From Archangium sp. (GTDB lineage Bacteria; Myxococcota; Myxococcia; Myxococcales; Myxococcaceae), in contig JAUXRX010000001.1 of NCBI GenBank assembly GCA_030681645.1, forward strand, positions 124,001 through 188,000: 64,000 nt of DNA. Reading direction: 5' to 3'. The notes below the pieces were generated by a model. It saw only the letters and a list, made by a program, of their open reading frames with translations, made no database searches and was not told the DNA's origin. Shown piece after piece: positions 49,075-59,000 of this stretch. A program made the position numbers and the translations under genes. Positions within the stretch are counted from its first letter, which is position 1. Each line of letters starts with the position of its first letter.

Positions 49075-50619
49075 TCACTTCTTGAGGAAATTCCGTTCCC
49101 AGTCAGTCAACGCCTTGTCGAGCTTCGCGCGCCGCGCGACTGAATCAGCCGCCGCGGCCTCGATGCGATAGCGCCCGAGGAACTGGAGCGCGGTCGGGTC
49201 GAGGTCCTTCTTCTTCTTCGCGCGCGCGGTGAGCTTCGCGATGCGGTCCTTGAGCTGCTTCGAGGTCGGCGTGGGCGGCCTGCCCCTGCTCGGCTTCACC
49301 TCGGCGACGTCGGCACCGGCATCGTCTTCATCCACCCCGGCGTCGAGCTCCGCGACGGCGAGCGCCAGCCCCGCGTCAGGAGCACCTGCGTCCACCTCGG
49401 CGACGGCCGGCCCGGAATCGACGTCCACCATCGACGTGGGTGGGTCCACCGCGGCCACCGCCGGTGCGAGCACCAGCGGCTCGGGGCGCGTCAGCACGTA
49501 CGTCACGCCCGCGCCGATCAACCCCAGCACCACCACCAGGCCCACCCACAACCCCAGCTGAGACCTCGGCTGCACCCTCGGCTCGGCGGAGGGGGTGAGG
49601 GGCGCGGGCGCCGCGGGCGCGGCGCGGTTCGGCGTCTGCGAGAACATCGGCGGCAGGGACGGCTGAGAGCCCGAGGTGCTGCCCGGTACGAACGCAGGCA
49701 GCTCCCGGTGCGAGCTGCGCGGCCGTGGATTGCCCAGCCCCACCACCGCGTCCTCGAGGGCGATGCGCACCTCGTCCACCGTCTGCGGCCTCGCCTCGGG
49801 CGCCTTGGACAACATGCGCAGCACCAGCGCGTCGAGCTCCTCGGGCAGCGAGGGCTCGAGCGACCTGGGCGACGGAGCCGCGGTGCCCACGTGCGCCACC
49901 ATCACGTCCATGGGGGTGGCGCCGTGGAACGGCACTCTCCCGGTGAATAACTCGAACGCCATCACCCCCAGCGCGTACACGTCGCTGCGCGGGGAGATCG
50001 AGAGCCCGCGCGCCTGCTCGGGGGCCATGTAATCGGGCGTGCCCGACACGGTGGACTGGTTGGTCTGCTTGGTGTTGCCGTCGAGGCCGACCGCGCGCTT
50101 GGCCAGGCCGAAGTCGAGGATCTTGAGGAACCGCGTGCCGTCGGCCTGCCGGCAGATGAAGACGTTCGAGGGCTTCAGGTCGCGGTGGATGACGTTCGCC
50201 CGGTGCGCGGCCGAGAGCGGCGCGCAGACCTCGAGCAGCAGCTCGAGCGCGGTGATCAGCGGCACGCGCCCGCCGGGCTGTTTCTGTAGCCACACGTCGA
50301 GCGCCTCACCGTCGAGGAACTCCATGACGATGTAGGGGCGCCCGTCGGACAGCGTGCCCAGGCCGAAGATGTCGATGATGCCCCGGTGGCCGATGGCGTT
50401 GACCGATTCCGCTTCTGCGATGAGGCGGCGCACCTGGTGCTCGTCGCCCGCCACCTGCGGCTTGAGCACCTTGATGGCGACGCGCTTCTTGATGACCGGC
50501 TGAATGCCCCGGTACACGACGCCCATGCCGCCCTCGCCGATGGGCTCGATGACCTGGTAGTCGCCGACCTGCGCGCCGATGAGCGGGTCGGTCGGAGGGA
50601 TGAGGGGATCGTCGGACAC
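49075..50619 (-). CDS. Hanks-type Ser/Thr kinase, third copy
   Basis: 514 aa from GTG 50619, chosen because GGAGCAGG lies upstream; a GTG at 50646 adds nine residues. Kinase motifs: IGEGGMGVVYRG loop, VAIKVLK lysine, IHRDLKPSNVF catalytic loop, ILDFGLAKR and PDYMAPEQARG. This is the canonical Pkn-type set (HRDLKPSN). A linker leads to one span (LGLWVGLVVVLGLIGAGVTY). The outer tail is Ala/Asp-rich (DAGAPDAGLALAVAELDAG), then basic and helical. Substrate unknown. Confidence 0.95.
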   Translation of the reverse strand: MSDDPLIPPTDPLIGAQVGDYQVIEPIGEGGMGVVYRGIQPVIKKRVAIKVLKPQVAGDEHQVRRLIAEAESVNAIGHRGIIDIFGLGTLSDGRPYIVMEFLDGEALDVWLQKQPGGRVPLITALELLLEVCAPLSAAHRANVIHRDLKPSNVFICRQADGTRFLKILDFGLAKRAVGLDGNTKQTNQSTVSGTPDYMAPEQARGLSISPRSDVYALGVMAFELFTGRVPFHGATPMDVMVAHVGTAAPSPRSLEPSLPEELDALVLRMLSKAPEARPQTVDEVRIALEDAVVGLGNPRPRSSHRELPAFVPGSTSGSQPSLPPMFSQTPNRAAPAAPAPLTPSAEPRVQPRSQLGLWVGLVVVLGLIGAGVTYVLTRPEPLVLAPAVAAVDPPTSMVDVDSGPAVAEVDAGAPDAGLALAVAELDAGVDEDDAGADVAEVKPSRGRPPTPTSKQLKDRIAKLTARAKKKKDLDPTALQFLGRYRIEAAAADSVARRAKLDKALTDWERNFLKK

Positions 50620-50792
50620 GGGGGGCGGCCTGCTCCATATTCCCACGGCGCCGGGCCGGTGACTCTTTTTCGGGGGACCGGTTTCTCTCGCCCGGTTGCT
50701 CTGGTCACCGTCAAGTCGCTGAGCGCGAAGTCACGAGGCACACAGGGAGCGCCCTCAGCGCCTCGACGGCACCAGAGTAACCGAGCTTCGGG

Positions 50793-51740
50793 CTACCGCT
50801 TTCCGGCGAGGCGCTCGAGCGCGGCGACGTAGCGCTTCGGCGCGGCGAGGTGCACCACGTGCGCGCTGTGCCAGCGCTCGACCTCGAGGGCCGGGAACAC
50901 CTCCTTCGCCTTCGCCACGTCTTCCTCGCCCATCGCGCCCACGATGCCCTTCTCGGGGTGGCGGAACGAGTCGGCCTGAATCAGCAGCGCCGGACACTTC
51001 ACCGCGCGCAGCGACGCGGCGTGGTCCATGTCGCACATGCGCCCGTCGGTGCACGCGCGGGTGAAGTCGACGTCGTATTCCGAGAGCCCGCGCACGAAGA
51101 GCCGCACCTGCAGGGGCAGCCACCAGAGGTCCACCGGCGCTCCCGGGGCGCGCGCCTGGTGCCGGCGAATCGCGCCGCCCAGCAGCCAGGCCATCGGCCT
51201 GGGGAAGTTCATCAGCTTGAGCTTCCCCTTCGTGGGGATGGTGAGCGTGGAGAAGAACGTGGCGAGGTCGGGCAGCGTCTCGACCACGTGCACGAAGAAG
51301 CCGTGCACCCAGGTGTCGTCGCGCAGGCGCGGCCACTCGGTGGTGAAGAGGGGCGGGTCTTCCATCAACAGCCCGCTCACCAGCTCTGGCGCGTTCGCCG
51401 CGGCCCAGAGCGCGATGAGGCCGCCCGACGAGTTGCCGCAACACACCGCGGGGCCCTTCACCACCTCGCGGAGGAAGGCGACGAGGTCCTTCCCGCAGCG
51501 CGTGAAGGAATACTGCCCGGGTGTGTGCTGCGACTTGCCGTGGCCGCGCACGTCGAGGGCGAAGACGTGGAAGCGCGGCGCGAGCAGCGGGAGCACCTTC
51601 TGGTAGCTCTCCCAGGGCATCGACTGGCCGGGCACCAGCACCACCGCGGGGCCATTGCGGGGGCCTTCGGCGTAGTGGTGCCTCACCCCGTCGAGCAGCA
51701 CGTCGTGCTCCTCGAAGCCGTTCACGCTCGAGGGGCTCAT
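50793..51740 (-). CDS. Alpha/beta hydrolase
   Basis: 315 aa, cytoplasmic. Oxyanion region VLVPGQSMPWESY, strand FALDVRGHGKS, nucleophile elbow CCGNSSGGLIAL (Ser), acid candidate LIQADSFRH and catalytic His in WHSAHVVHLAAP. A cap domain lies between residues 130 and 230. Esterase, lactonase or peptidase activity cannot be told apart. Its ATG overlaps the stop of the lipoprotein gene by four bases. Confidence 0.86.
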   Translation of the reverse strand: MSPSSVNGFEEHDVLLDGVRHHYAEGPRNGPAVVLVPGQSMPWESYQKVLPLLAPRFHVFALDVRGHGKSQHTPGQYSFTRCGKDLVAFLREVVKGPAVCCGNSSGGLIALWAAANAPELVSGLLMEDPPLFTTEWPRLRDDTWVHGFFVHVVETLPDLATFFSTLTIPTKGKLKLMNFPRPMAWLLGGAIRRHQARAPGAPVDLWWLPLQVRLFVRGLSEYDVDFTRACTDGRMCDMDHAASLRAVKCPALLIQADSFRHPEKGIVGAMGEEDVAKAKEVFPALEVERWHSAHVVHLAAPKRYVAALERLAGKR

Positions 51741-52393
51741 GGCACGTCGAACTCCATCATCGTCACGCCGGAGCCCGCTTCTCCCGAGTCGGATTCCCCC
51801 GCGTGGAACACGGCCCTGGCCTCGGTGACCACGCCGCGGTTTCGCACCGTCACCACGAAGGGCACGCTCGCCGCGCCGACGCACTCGGCCCAGTAGTCGA
51901 CGCGCACGATGTAGTGGCCGCTCGGGGCGGCGCGGCCGGGCGGGTAGATGATGTTCTCGGTGTCTGCTCCCGGGCCGCCTGCCGGGTCGGTGTCGATGCA
52001 CGCGCCGTTGGCGTCGAGGTCGAGCTTGCCCACCGGCTCGCAGGCGAAGACGCCGCCGGTGCCGAAGTAGATCTCGCAGGTGCCAGAGAGGGGGCGTGGC
52101 TCGACGAGGTGGAGATCGAGATCGTCAGCGGTGCGCGGCGTGTTCTGCCACTGCAGCGTCACCTGCAGGGGCGAGTCGTTGCCGTTGAGCACGCAGACGC
52201 CGGCCTCACAGTGAAAGCCGCGGGGGCAGGTCTCCTGGGTGCCGGTGCAGGCGCCGGCGACGATGAGGGGGTTGCCACCGTCGGGCGCGACGGGGACGAC
52301 CGCGGGCGGTTCGATGGGGCGCGGGTAGTCGACCAGGGCGGTCCTCCCGCAGGCCGCGAGCACCAGCAGCAGGAAGGGGAGCCCGCGGATCAT
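51737..52393 (-). CDS. Lipoprotein with DUF2135/YfaP-like domain
   Basis: 218 aa. Leader MIRGLPFLLLVLAACGR gives a lipobox. A short Cys motif (CPRGFHCEAGVC) precedes a beta-domain starting TLQWQNTPRTADDLDLHLVE and running to GHYIVRVDYWAECV. This is the DLDLHV...GxYxVxVxY layout of DUF2135-type domains found in many secreted myxobacterial proteins. Likely surface-exposed. Coupled to the hydrolase downstream. The ATG at 52393 gives a proper leader; the frame is open further upstream. Confidence 0.8.
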   Translation of the reverse strand: MIRGLPFLLLVLAACGRTALVDYPRPIEPPAVVPVAPDGGNPLIVAGACTGTQETCPRGFHCEAGVCVLNGNDSPLQVTLQWQNTPRTADDLDLHLVEPRPLSGTCEIYFGTGGVFACEPVGKLDLDANGACIDTDPAGGPGADTENIIYPPGRAAPSGHYIVRVDYWAECVGAASVPFVVTVRNRGVVTEARAVFHAGESDSGEAGSGVTMMEFDVP

Positions 52394-52465
52394 CGGGAGC
52401 AACAGTGGGGCGCGCGCGGGTCCCGGGTCAAGTAACGTGCGCGCTTCCACCTTCAGGGGGCACAC

Positions 52466-53299
52466 ATGTTTCGTCGTCTGTCGAACAGCTGGGAGCTGAC
52501 CAAGGCCAGCGCGCACGTCCTCTCCGCTGACAAGGAGCTGATGGTCTTTCCGTTGATCTCCGCGGTGATGCTGGTGCTGGTGAGCGCGGGCTTCATCGCG
52601 CCGCTGGTGCTGCTCGCGGACAAGGGCAAGGACGTCGAGGGGCCGCTGGGGCTCATCGTCACCTTCGGGTTCTACGTGGTGTCGTACTTCGTCATCTTCT
52701 TCTGCAACTCGGCGCTGGTGGGCGCGGCGTTGATCCGCCTGCGCGGCGGAGACCCGACGGTGGGTGACGGCTTCCGCATCGCCGCCGGCAAGGTGGGCGT
52801 CATCTTCGCGTACGCGGTGGTGGCGGCGACGGTGGGCATGGTCTTGCGGGCGATTCAGCAGCGGGCGGGCATCTTCGGGCGGATCATCTCGGGGCTCTTC
52901 GGCATGGCGTGGACGCTCGCCACCTTCCTGGTGGTGCCGGTGCTGGTGAACGAGAACATCGGGCCCATCGACGCGGTGAAGCGCAGCACCGAGCTGCTCA
53001 AGAAGACGTGGGGCGAGCAGGTGGTGGGCAACTTCGGGGTCAGCGCGGTGCTCACGCTGGTGGGCTTCGGGCTCACGTTCCTGTTCGTTCCCCTCATCGT
53101 GCTCGCCGCGGGCACGCAGAAGCCGCCGCTGGTGATGGGCGCGGTGGGTGGCTTCGTGGTCTGCCTGCTGGCGCTCGCGCTGGTGGGCGCGACCCTGTCG
53201 GGCATCTACACGGCGGCGCTCTATCGGTATGCGTCGGAAGGCCAGATGGGCGAGGGCTTCGCGCCTGAGATGGTGAAAGAGGCGTTCCGCCCGAAGTGA
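52466..53299 (+). CDS. DUF6159-family membrane protein
   Basis: 277 aa with six hydrophobic segments. The start MFRRLSNSWELTKASAHVLS followed by ADKELMVFPLISA is characteristic of DUF6159, as is DAVKRSTELLKKTWGEQVVG in the loop between segments 4 and 5. The family is broadly distributed and uncharacterised. The gene stands alone, divergent from the lipoprotein gene. Confidence 0.87.
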   Translation: MFRRLSNSWELTKASAHVLSADKELMVFPLISAVMLVLVSAGFIAPLVLLADKGKDVEGPLGLIVTFGFYVVSYFVIFFCNSALVGAALIRLRGGDPTVGDGFRIAAGKVGVIFAYAVVAATVGMVLRAIQQRAGIFGRIISGLFGMAWTLATFLVVPVLVNENIGPIDAVKRSTELLKKTWGEQVVGNFGVSAVLTLVGFGLTFLFVPLIVLAAGTQKPPLVMGAVGGFVVCLLALALVGATLSGIYTAALYRYASEGQMGEGFAPEMVKEAFRPK

Positions 53300-53303
53300 C
53301 GCC

Positions 53304-53678
53304 TCAACCGCGGAGCGCGCGCAACACCGCAGCCCGGGTGCGCACCCACTCGAGCACCAGCGCGCCCACGTAGAAGCCCGCCAATCCGAAGATGAACGCC
53401 GGCGGGTATTCGCGCGGGTAGCGCACGCGATCCATCGTGACTTCGACGATCACGCCGCCCGCGCACATCACGAGCATGAACCACGCAAGCGCATCGGGGA
53501 ACACCGAGAGGTGGGGAATCGGTGAGCTCGTATCGACGCGCGCCACCACGCGGGGAATGAGGAGACGAAAGAGCCCGCGCGAAGGAACGTTTCGGCGTCG
53601 ACTGATCCGCAGCTCCGGCTCGGTACCGGTCACTTCGAAGTCCCCGGAGCGCATCAGCGCATCACGTCCGTTGTGCAT
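53304..53678 (-). CDS. Small two-span membrane protein
   Basis: 124 aa from ATG 53678 (a GGAAAG lies upstream); the frame extends to 53732 with an unconvincing N-terminus. A soluble first half (FEVTGTEPELRISRRRN) leads to two spans: ALAWFMLVMCAGGVIVEV and FIFGLAGFYVGALVLEWV. No family recognised. It converges on the DUF6159 gene with four bases between stops. Confidence 0.65.
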   Translation of the reverse strand: MHNGRDALMRSGDFEVTGTEPELRISRRRNVPSRGLFRLLIPRVVARVDTSSPIPHLSVFPDALAWFMLVMCAGGVIVEVTMDRVRYPREYPPAFIFGLAGFYVGALVLEWVRTRAAVLRALRG

Positions 53679-53749
53679 GCTTTCCGCACCATCACAGGAA
53701 AGCTGGCGGTTCGGCCACCGCTGCGCGAGCAAAGAAGTAAGACCTCCGC

Positions 53750-54145
53750 ATGGCGAAGAGCGTGCGACCGTTCCTGATGTTCCCCAGCAAGGCCGAAGAA
53801 GCGCTGCGCTTCTACGTGTCGGTCTTCCCGCGCAGCGAAGTGACCGAGGTGCGCCGCTACGTGAAGGGTGAGCAGGGCGTGGAGGGCACGGTGATGAAGG
53901 CGCTCTTCTCCGTCGGCGGTCAATCGGTGCTCTGCACGGACGCCGTGGTGAAGCACGCCTTCACCTTCACGCCGGCGTTCTCGTTCTTCGTGGAGTGCGA
54001 CTCCGTGGAAGAGCTCAAGCGAGTGACGGAAACACTCGTCTCAGGAGGAACCACGCTGATGCCAGTCGGCGACTACGGCTTCAGCAAGCTCTTCGCGTGG
54101 GTGAACGACCGCTACGGCGTGTCGTGGCAGCTCAACTTCGGCTGA
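53750..54145 (+). CDS. VOC-family PhnB-like protein
   Basis: 131 aa. It matches the PhnB/3-demethylubiquinone-methyltransferase-like branch of the glyoxalase/VOC superfamily: VRPFLMFPSKAEEALRFYVS with VFPRSEV, then TPAFSFFVECDSVEEL and YGFSKLFAWVNDRYGVSWQL. This branch usually lacks a demonstrated enzyme activity. Full length. Its TGA abuts the tmk stop with no gap, in TGATCA. Confidence 0.92.
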   Translation: MAKSVRPFLMFPSKAEEALRFYVSVFPRSEVTEVRRYVKGEQGVEGTVMKALFSVGGQSVLCTDAVVKHAFTFTPAFSFFVECDSVEELKRVTETLVSGGTTLMPVGDYGFSKLFAWVNDRYGVSWQLNFG

Positions 54146-54868
54146 TCAGCCGACCTTCAGCACCTGGCGGATGCGCTCGGCCTTCTGCGCGGGCGTGAGC
54201 CGGTCGTTCTCGAACAGCTTCGCCACCGGCTGCAGCTCGTCGCTCTCCCCGACGAAGCCGGCGAGCGGGCCCGAGAGCACACGCAGCAGCACGTCACCGA
54301 ACACCACCTCGGGCGCGCGAGCTCCATCGATCAACGCGACGTGCGCGTCGACGAGCGAGAGGAACAGCTCCCGCACCTTCGTGAGCGTGGCGAGGTTCTC
54401 GAACAGGTCGGTCCCCTGCCCTCGCGTGGCGATGCGCTCGAGGGCGGCCTTCGGCTCCACGTCGACCAGCACCACCAGGTCGGGAACGGGGGCGAAGGCG
54501 CGGTTCTTCTGCAGCAGCGCGGCCGGGTCGAGCCCGCGCGCGCCCTGGTAGGCGACGGTGGAGTAGTAGTAGCGATCGATCACCACCAGCGCGCCGCGCT
54601 CGAGCGCCGGCTTGATCAGCGTCGCCACGTGCTCCTTGCGGTCGGCGATGAAGGCGGCGAGCTCGTCTTCGGGCGACATGCGGGCGGTGAAGCGCGCGTC
54701 GCGGATCTTCTTTCCCCACGGGCCATCGGTCGGCTCGCGCGAGCTGACCACGTCGAGCCCGATCGACTGGGCCCACGCGACGAACTTCTTCGCCTGGGTC
54801 GACTTGCCCGAGCCGTCGATGCCTTCGAACGCGAGGAGCACGCCTCTGGGGAGTCGCTGGGTCGGCAC
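54146..54868 (-). CDS. tmk: Thymidylate kinase
   Basis: 240 aa. P-loop FEGIDGSGKSTQAKKF near residue 16, the DRYYYSTVAYQGARG motif (dTMP-binding, DRY) and VLVDVEPKAALERIATR. The family normally starts two or three residues before FEGIDG; the GTG at 54868 gives eight extra. It phosphorylates dTMP to dTDP for DNA synthesis. A family B repeat lies immediately upstream, inside the alternative longer frame. C-terminal extension of about 30 residues beyond the E. coli enzyme. Confidence 0.94.
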   Translation of the reverse strand: MPTQRLPRGVLLAFEGIDGSGKSTQAKKFVAWAQSIGLDVVSSREPTDGPWGKKIRDARFTARMSPEDELAAFIADRKEHVATLIKPALERGALVVIDRYYYSTVAYQGARGLDPAALLQKNRAFAPVPDLVVLVDVEPKAALERIATRGQGTDLFENLATLTKVRELFLSLVDAHVALIDGARAPEVVFGDVLLRVLSGPLAGFVGESDELQPVAKLFENDRLTPAQKAERIRQVLKVG

Positions 54869-54887
54869 GGGCCCGAGAAATAGCACC

Positions 54888-54916
54888 GTCCCTCGACTCC
54901 GCTCGGGATGAACGGT
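54888..54916. repeat. Family B repeat copy
   Basis: CCCTCGACTCCGCTCGGGAT followed by GAACGG, 23 nt upstream of the tmk start and between it and the divergent metzincin-like gene. Confidence 0.82.
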
Positions 54917-54986
54917 GCTGAAAGTGCTCTCAGGTAACGAGAAAACAATCACCGAAACCTGTTTCGCCCGAGGGCGACAAGTCTTC

Positions 54987-55628
54987 ATGCGTGTCGGCTC
55001 CTGGTTTTCGCGTCTCTTTCATCGTCGTGCCGTCGAGCCCGCGCCGCGCGCACCGACCACGCCCTCGCCCACCACCTCGCCGACGCAGCCGAGGGACACC
55101 TTCGAGCCCTCGGCGCCGATGACGGTCTCGTTGGGCAGGGTGACGGGCTACTCGGCGGCCGAGCGCGCGAAGCTCGACCAGGCCACGCGGCTCATCGGGA
55201 ACGTGCTCAACAGCCGCGAGTTCCGCGACGCGGTGCTGGGCGCCACCTTCGACGGCAAGCCGGGGTTCGCCAGCGAGACGCGTTCGCCGCAGCAGGTGTA
55301 CGCCGCCATCCGCGCCGCGAAGGAGAACTTCACCTCGGCGGCTGACGGTGATGTCGACCTGAACGTGGGCCTGGAGAGCTTCTCGTGGTTCCAGCGGAGC
55401 ACGGTCGGGTACACCACGCCGAGCAGCGACACGGTCACCACGAACCGGCGCTTCTTCTCCGGCTTCACGCCTGCCGAGGTCGCGGGGCACCTCGGGCACG
55501 AGTGGTTGCACAAGCTGGGCTTCGAGCATGACTTCAAGGCCACCGCGCGGCGGCCGTCGTCGGTGCCGTACGAGCTGGGCGAGCTGATCGAGACGCTGGC
55601 GAAGGGCCCACTCACGCCGCTGTCGTGA
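54987..55628 (+). CDS. Putative metzincin-type metalloprotease
   Basis: 213 aa from ATG 54987. The only recognisable motif is HLGHEWLHKLGFEHD near residue 171, which fits HExxHxxGxxH/D of metzincin zinc proteases exactly. The first 45 residues are basic then Pro/Thr-rich (PTTPSPTTSPTQP), without a classical signal peptide. The core between residues 60 and 165 does not match a family I know. If active, this is a small protease of about 150 structured residues. It is followed by a nested inverted repeat. Confidence 0.7.
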   Translation: MRVGSWFSRLFHRRAVEPAPRAPTTPSPTTSPTQPRDTFEPSAPMTVSLGRVTGYSAAERAKLDQATRLIGNVLNSREFRDAVLGATFDGKPGFASETRSPQQVYAAIRAAKENFTSAADGDVDLNVGLESFSWFQRSTVGYTTPSSDTVTTNRRFFSGFTPAEVAGHLGHEWLHKLGFEHDFKATARRPSSVPYELGELIETLAKGPLTPLS

Positions 55629-56057
55629 GGTCGGCTGCTGCTCGGCAGCGAAGGCGGTCTGACTGGATCTTCCGACGGTGCTCGACTCCCACAGGCCCCT
55701 CACTGCGAGCGCTTGTTGACGCACTGATTCAGGCTTCGGCCAGTTGTCTCCTTTGTTGACTGTGAGGGAGGGGGGACCGACCCCACAAATCCCTGTCCTC
55801 TTTGTTGACGAAGGGTTGTCAACAAAGAGGACGAGGTTTTTGAGCCCCTCCGCCCCCGCCCTCACAGTCAACAAAGGAGACAACGTGACCGCGTCACCCT
55901 CGGGTCCTTGCCCGTTGGCTGAGGGGCCTGCGGGAGTCGAGCAAGGGGCAACCCTGCCCTACTGCCGTCCCCAGGGCTGTTGTCGAACGAACCACCTGTA
56001 ATCAGGCCCGCGACTGCGGCGACTTCCCACAAAACCGAGCTGAGGGAACTCACCTGC
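55629..56057. other. 429-nt gap with nested inverted repeat
   Basis: Between two plus-strand genes. The middle is filled by the 142-nt element at 55743-55884. Frames read on either strand inside it start similarly only because the element is palindromic. The last 150 nt are probably the promoter region of the VIT-VWA gene. Confidence 0.7.
55743..55884. repeat. Nested inverted-repeat element, 26-bp outer and 15-bp inner arms
   Basis: Outer arms 55743-55768 and 55859-55884 are perfectly complementary over 26 nt. Inner arms 55795-55809 and 55818-55832 are perfect over 15 nt with an 8-nt loop. TTTGTTGAC occurs four times: twice on the plus strand and twice inverted. The inner hairpin is followed by TTTTT at 55837-55841, so it might act as a terminator. 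The structure could also be a small mobile element with terminal inverted repeats. No target-site duplication is obvious. Confidence 0.85.
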
Positions 56058-59000
56058 ATGAACCGAGGTCCTGAAGCCGTGCACCCGTCCCCGTTCGCCC
56101 TGGAGCAGCTGCTGGCCGGCCAGGCGAGCTCCGAAGTCACGAGCCACCTGCTGGTCTGCGAGGCCTGCCGCGCCCAACTCTCCGAGATGGAGCGCGCCGC
56201 GAAGACCTTCTCGGCCTCGCCGCGCAGCCTGCGCGCGAAGGACGCCGCCGCGCGCGCGGATCAACGCTGGAAGCAGCGCGCCGCCGCGTTGACCCTGGTG
56301 CCCGCGGCGCTGCTCGCGGTGTTCGCCGTGAGCGCGCTGACGAAGCCGCCGGAGCCTGCGCCCATCGCGCTCAAGGCCGCCGTGAACGCACCGAAGCTCC
56401 GCCAGGGCCGCGAGGTGCTCGAGGTGCGGCAGGAGCCGTGGCGCACCAACCTCCGCTCGATCCCGCTGCGGGGGCACAACGTCGAGTTCGGCCAGGGCAG
56501 CCTCGAGGCCTCCACCGACGACGGCCCCGCCCGCCCCTTCACGCTCGAGCACACCAAGGTCGACATCGACGTCACCGGCTTCATGCAGGCCGTCACCGTG
56601 ACGCAGACCTTCACCAACCCGTTCCGCGCGCCGGTCGAGGCGCTCTACGTCTTCCCGCTGCCCGACGACTCCGCCGTCCACGACATGACCATGACCGCCG
56701 GCAACCGCGTCATCCGCGCGAACATTCAGAAGCGGGCCGTGGCGCGCCAGCAGTACGAGCAGGCGAAGGCCGAGGGCCGCCGCGCCGCGCTGCTCGACCA
56801 GGAGCGCCCGAACATCTTCACCCAGTCGCTCGCCAACCTCCTCCCGGGCGAGAAGGTGCAGGTCACGCTGCAGTACGTGGCGCCGCTCCGCTACGACGAC
56901 GGCGTCTACACCCTCAACTTCCCGATGGTGGTGGGCCCGCGCTACCTGCCGGGCTCCGCGCTGCCGGGTGAGTCGCAGGGCAGCGGCACGAAGCTCGACA
57001 CCGACGTGGTGCCCGACGGCTCGCGCATCTCTCCGCCGGAAGCGCGCAGCGGCCGCGACATCGAGGTGGCCGTGCGGCTCAACGCGGGCACGGTCATCGA
57101 AGACCTGTGGAGCGTCTCGCACCGCCTCGAGGTCGACCGCCCCTCGTCCTCGCAGCTGAGCCTCTCGCTCAACCCGATGGACACGCTCCCCAACAAGGAC
57201 CTCATCGTGCGCTGGCGCGTCTCGGGCGTGCAGGCTCGCGCGGCGGTGCTCGCGGCGGGTGGCGCCTTCGCGCTCATGCTCAACCCCGAGAGCAAGGACC
57301 TGAACGTCCCTCCGACGCCGAAGGAGATGGTCTTCGTCATCGACACCTCGTGCTCGATGAACGGCGCGCCGCTCAACGCCGCCAAGCGCGCGATGACCCA
57401 GGCGCTGCAGCAGATGAACGCCGACGACACCTTCATGCTCATCGACTTCGCCGACAACGTGAGCTCGTTCTACGACGGGCCGCTCTCGGCCACGCCCAAC
57501 GACGTGCGGCGCGCCATCGCCTACCTGAACGCGCTCCCCTCGGGCGGTGGAACGAACCAGCTCGCCGGTATCCGCCGGGCGCTCGGAGGCCGGCACGACC
57601 CGAAGCGCCTGCGCATGGTGCTGCTGATGACCGACGGCTTCATCGGCAACGAAGAGGAGATCCTCGCCGAGACCCGCCGCCTCCGCGGCGACGCGCGCGT
57701 GTTCGGCTTCGGCATCGGCAGCTCGGTGAACCACTTCCTGCTCTCGCGGCTGTCCGAGGAGGGGCGCGGCTTCTACCAGTACCTGCGGCCCGACGAAGAC
57801 GCGAACGAGGCGGTCAATCGCTTCACCCGCCGCATCGCCCGGCCCCTCATCACCGACATCACCATCGACTGGGGCGGGCTCGAGGTGGCTGATCTCACCC
57901 CCGCGCAGGTGCCCGACCTCTTCGACGTGCAGCCGTTGATCATCAACGGTCGTTACCGCAAGCCGGGCGCGGGCACGGTGGTGCTGCGTGGCAAGCGCGG
58001 CGGCTTCCCCGTGGTGTTCGAGGCGCCGGTGACGTTGCCGGAGCTGTCGACGAACGGCCGCGCGCTGCAGATGGCGTGGGCGCGGCGGCGCATCGAGGCG
58101 CTCGGCGCGGTGCAGTACAACATCGCGCCGCCCGAGGTGGTCGAGCAGATCACCGCGCTCGGTCTCGAGTTCCACCTGGTCACGAAGTACACCTCGCTCG
58201 TCGCCGTGGAGGACGCGCCGGTGACCAACGTGCCCGCGGTCACGGTGACGGAGCCGACGCTCACGGCTGATCAGACCACGCCGGTGGGCGGCCGCTATGG
58301 CGGTGCCGCGAACAGCGGCGTGCTCGGGTACAAGGGCCCGCCGGCCACGGGAGAGGGCCAGGCCGACCTCTCGCTTCAGCTCAGCGCGCTCCAGGGAGAC
58401 AGCGGTGGCGTCGTGTTGAGGGCGAAGGGAGGGGGTACCGCGTACGGGACAGGCGGGCTCGGGCTGCGTGGCACGGGCGCGGGTGGCGGAGGCGTGGGTG
58501 GGCTCGGCACGCTGGGCGCGGGTCGCGGACGTGGGGTGGTCGCGCCCATCACTGCGAACCGGGTCGTGATTTCGCCTGATCAGCTCCTCGGCGGTGACGG
58601 CGACCGCGTGACGACGACGACGAAGCCGTCAGTCGTGAAGCTTACGCCGACGGTGCCCGTGGCCGATCCGGCGAAGGCCGAGCCGCCTCCGCCGCAGAAC
58701 CCGTACACCGACCCGAAGGCCGACGCGCTGGCCTTCATGCTCGCCGACAAGCAGTCCCCGCCGCCGGTCGCCGCCCCCCGCCCGGGCCCCGACCCGAAGC
58801 CGACCGACGACGAGCCGGAGGACGAATTCGCTTCGTCCTTCGGCGGTGCGAAGCGGGCGCTTCCGAAGAAGGATCCCCCCGGCTACATCCCTCCGGCTCC
58901 GGGTGGCTCCACCGCCGACGTGAAGGAATCGCTGGGCCAGACCGACATCATGGAAGTGGTGTTGGCGAACAAGGCCGCGCTGGCTGCCTGCGTGGAACGG

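Noticed and set aside
55744..56001. Frames on both strands starting with the same MSPLLTV peptide
   Set aside because: Produced by the palindromic symmetry of the nested element; not independent evidence of coding.
55959..58175. 738-codon minus-strand frame
   Set aside because: Antisense to the VIT-VWA gene; no domain pattern, extreme Arg/Val/His bias.
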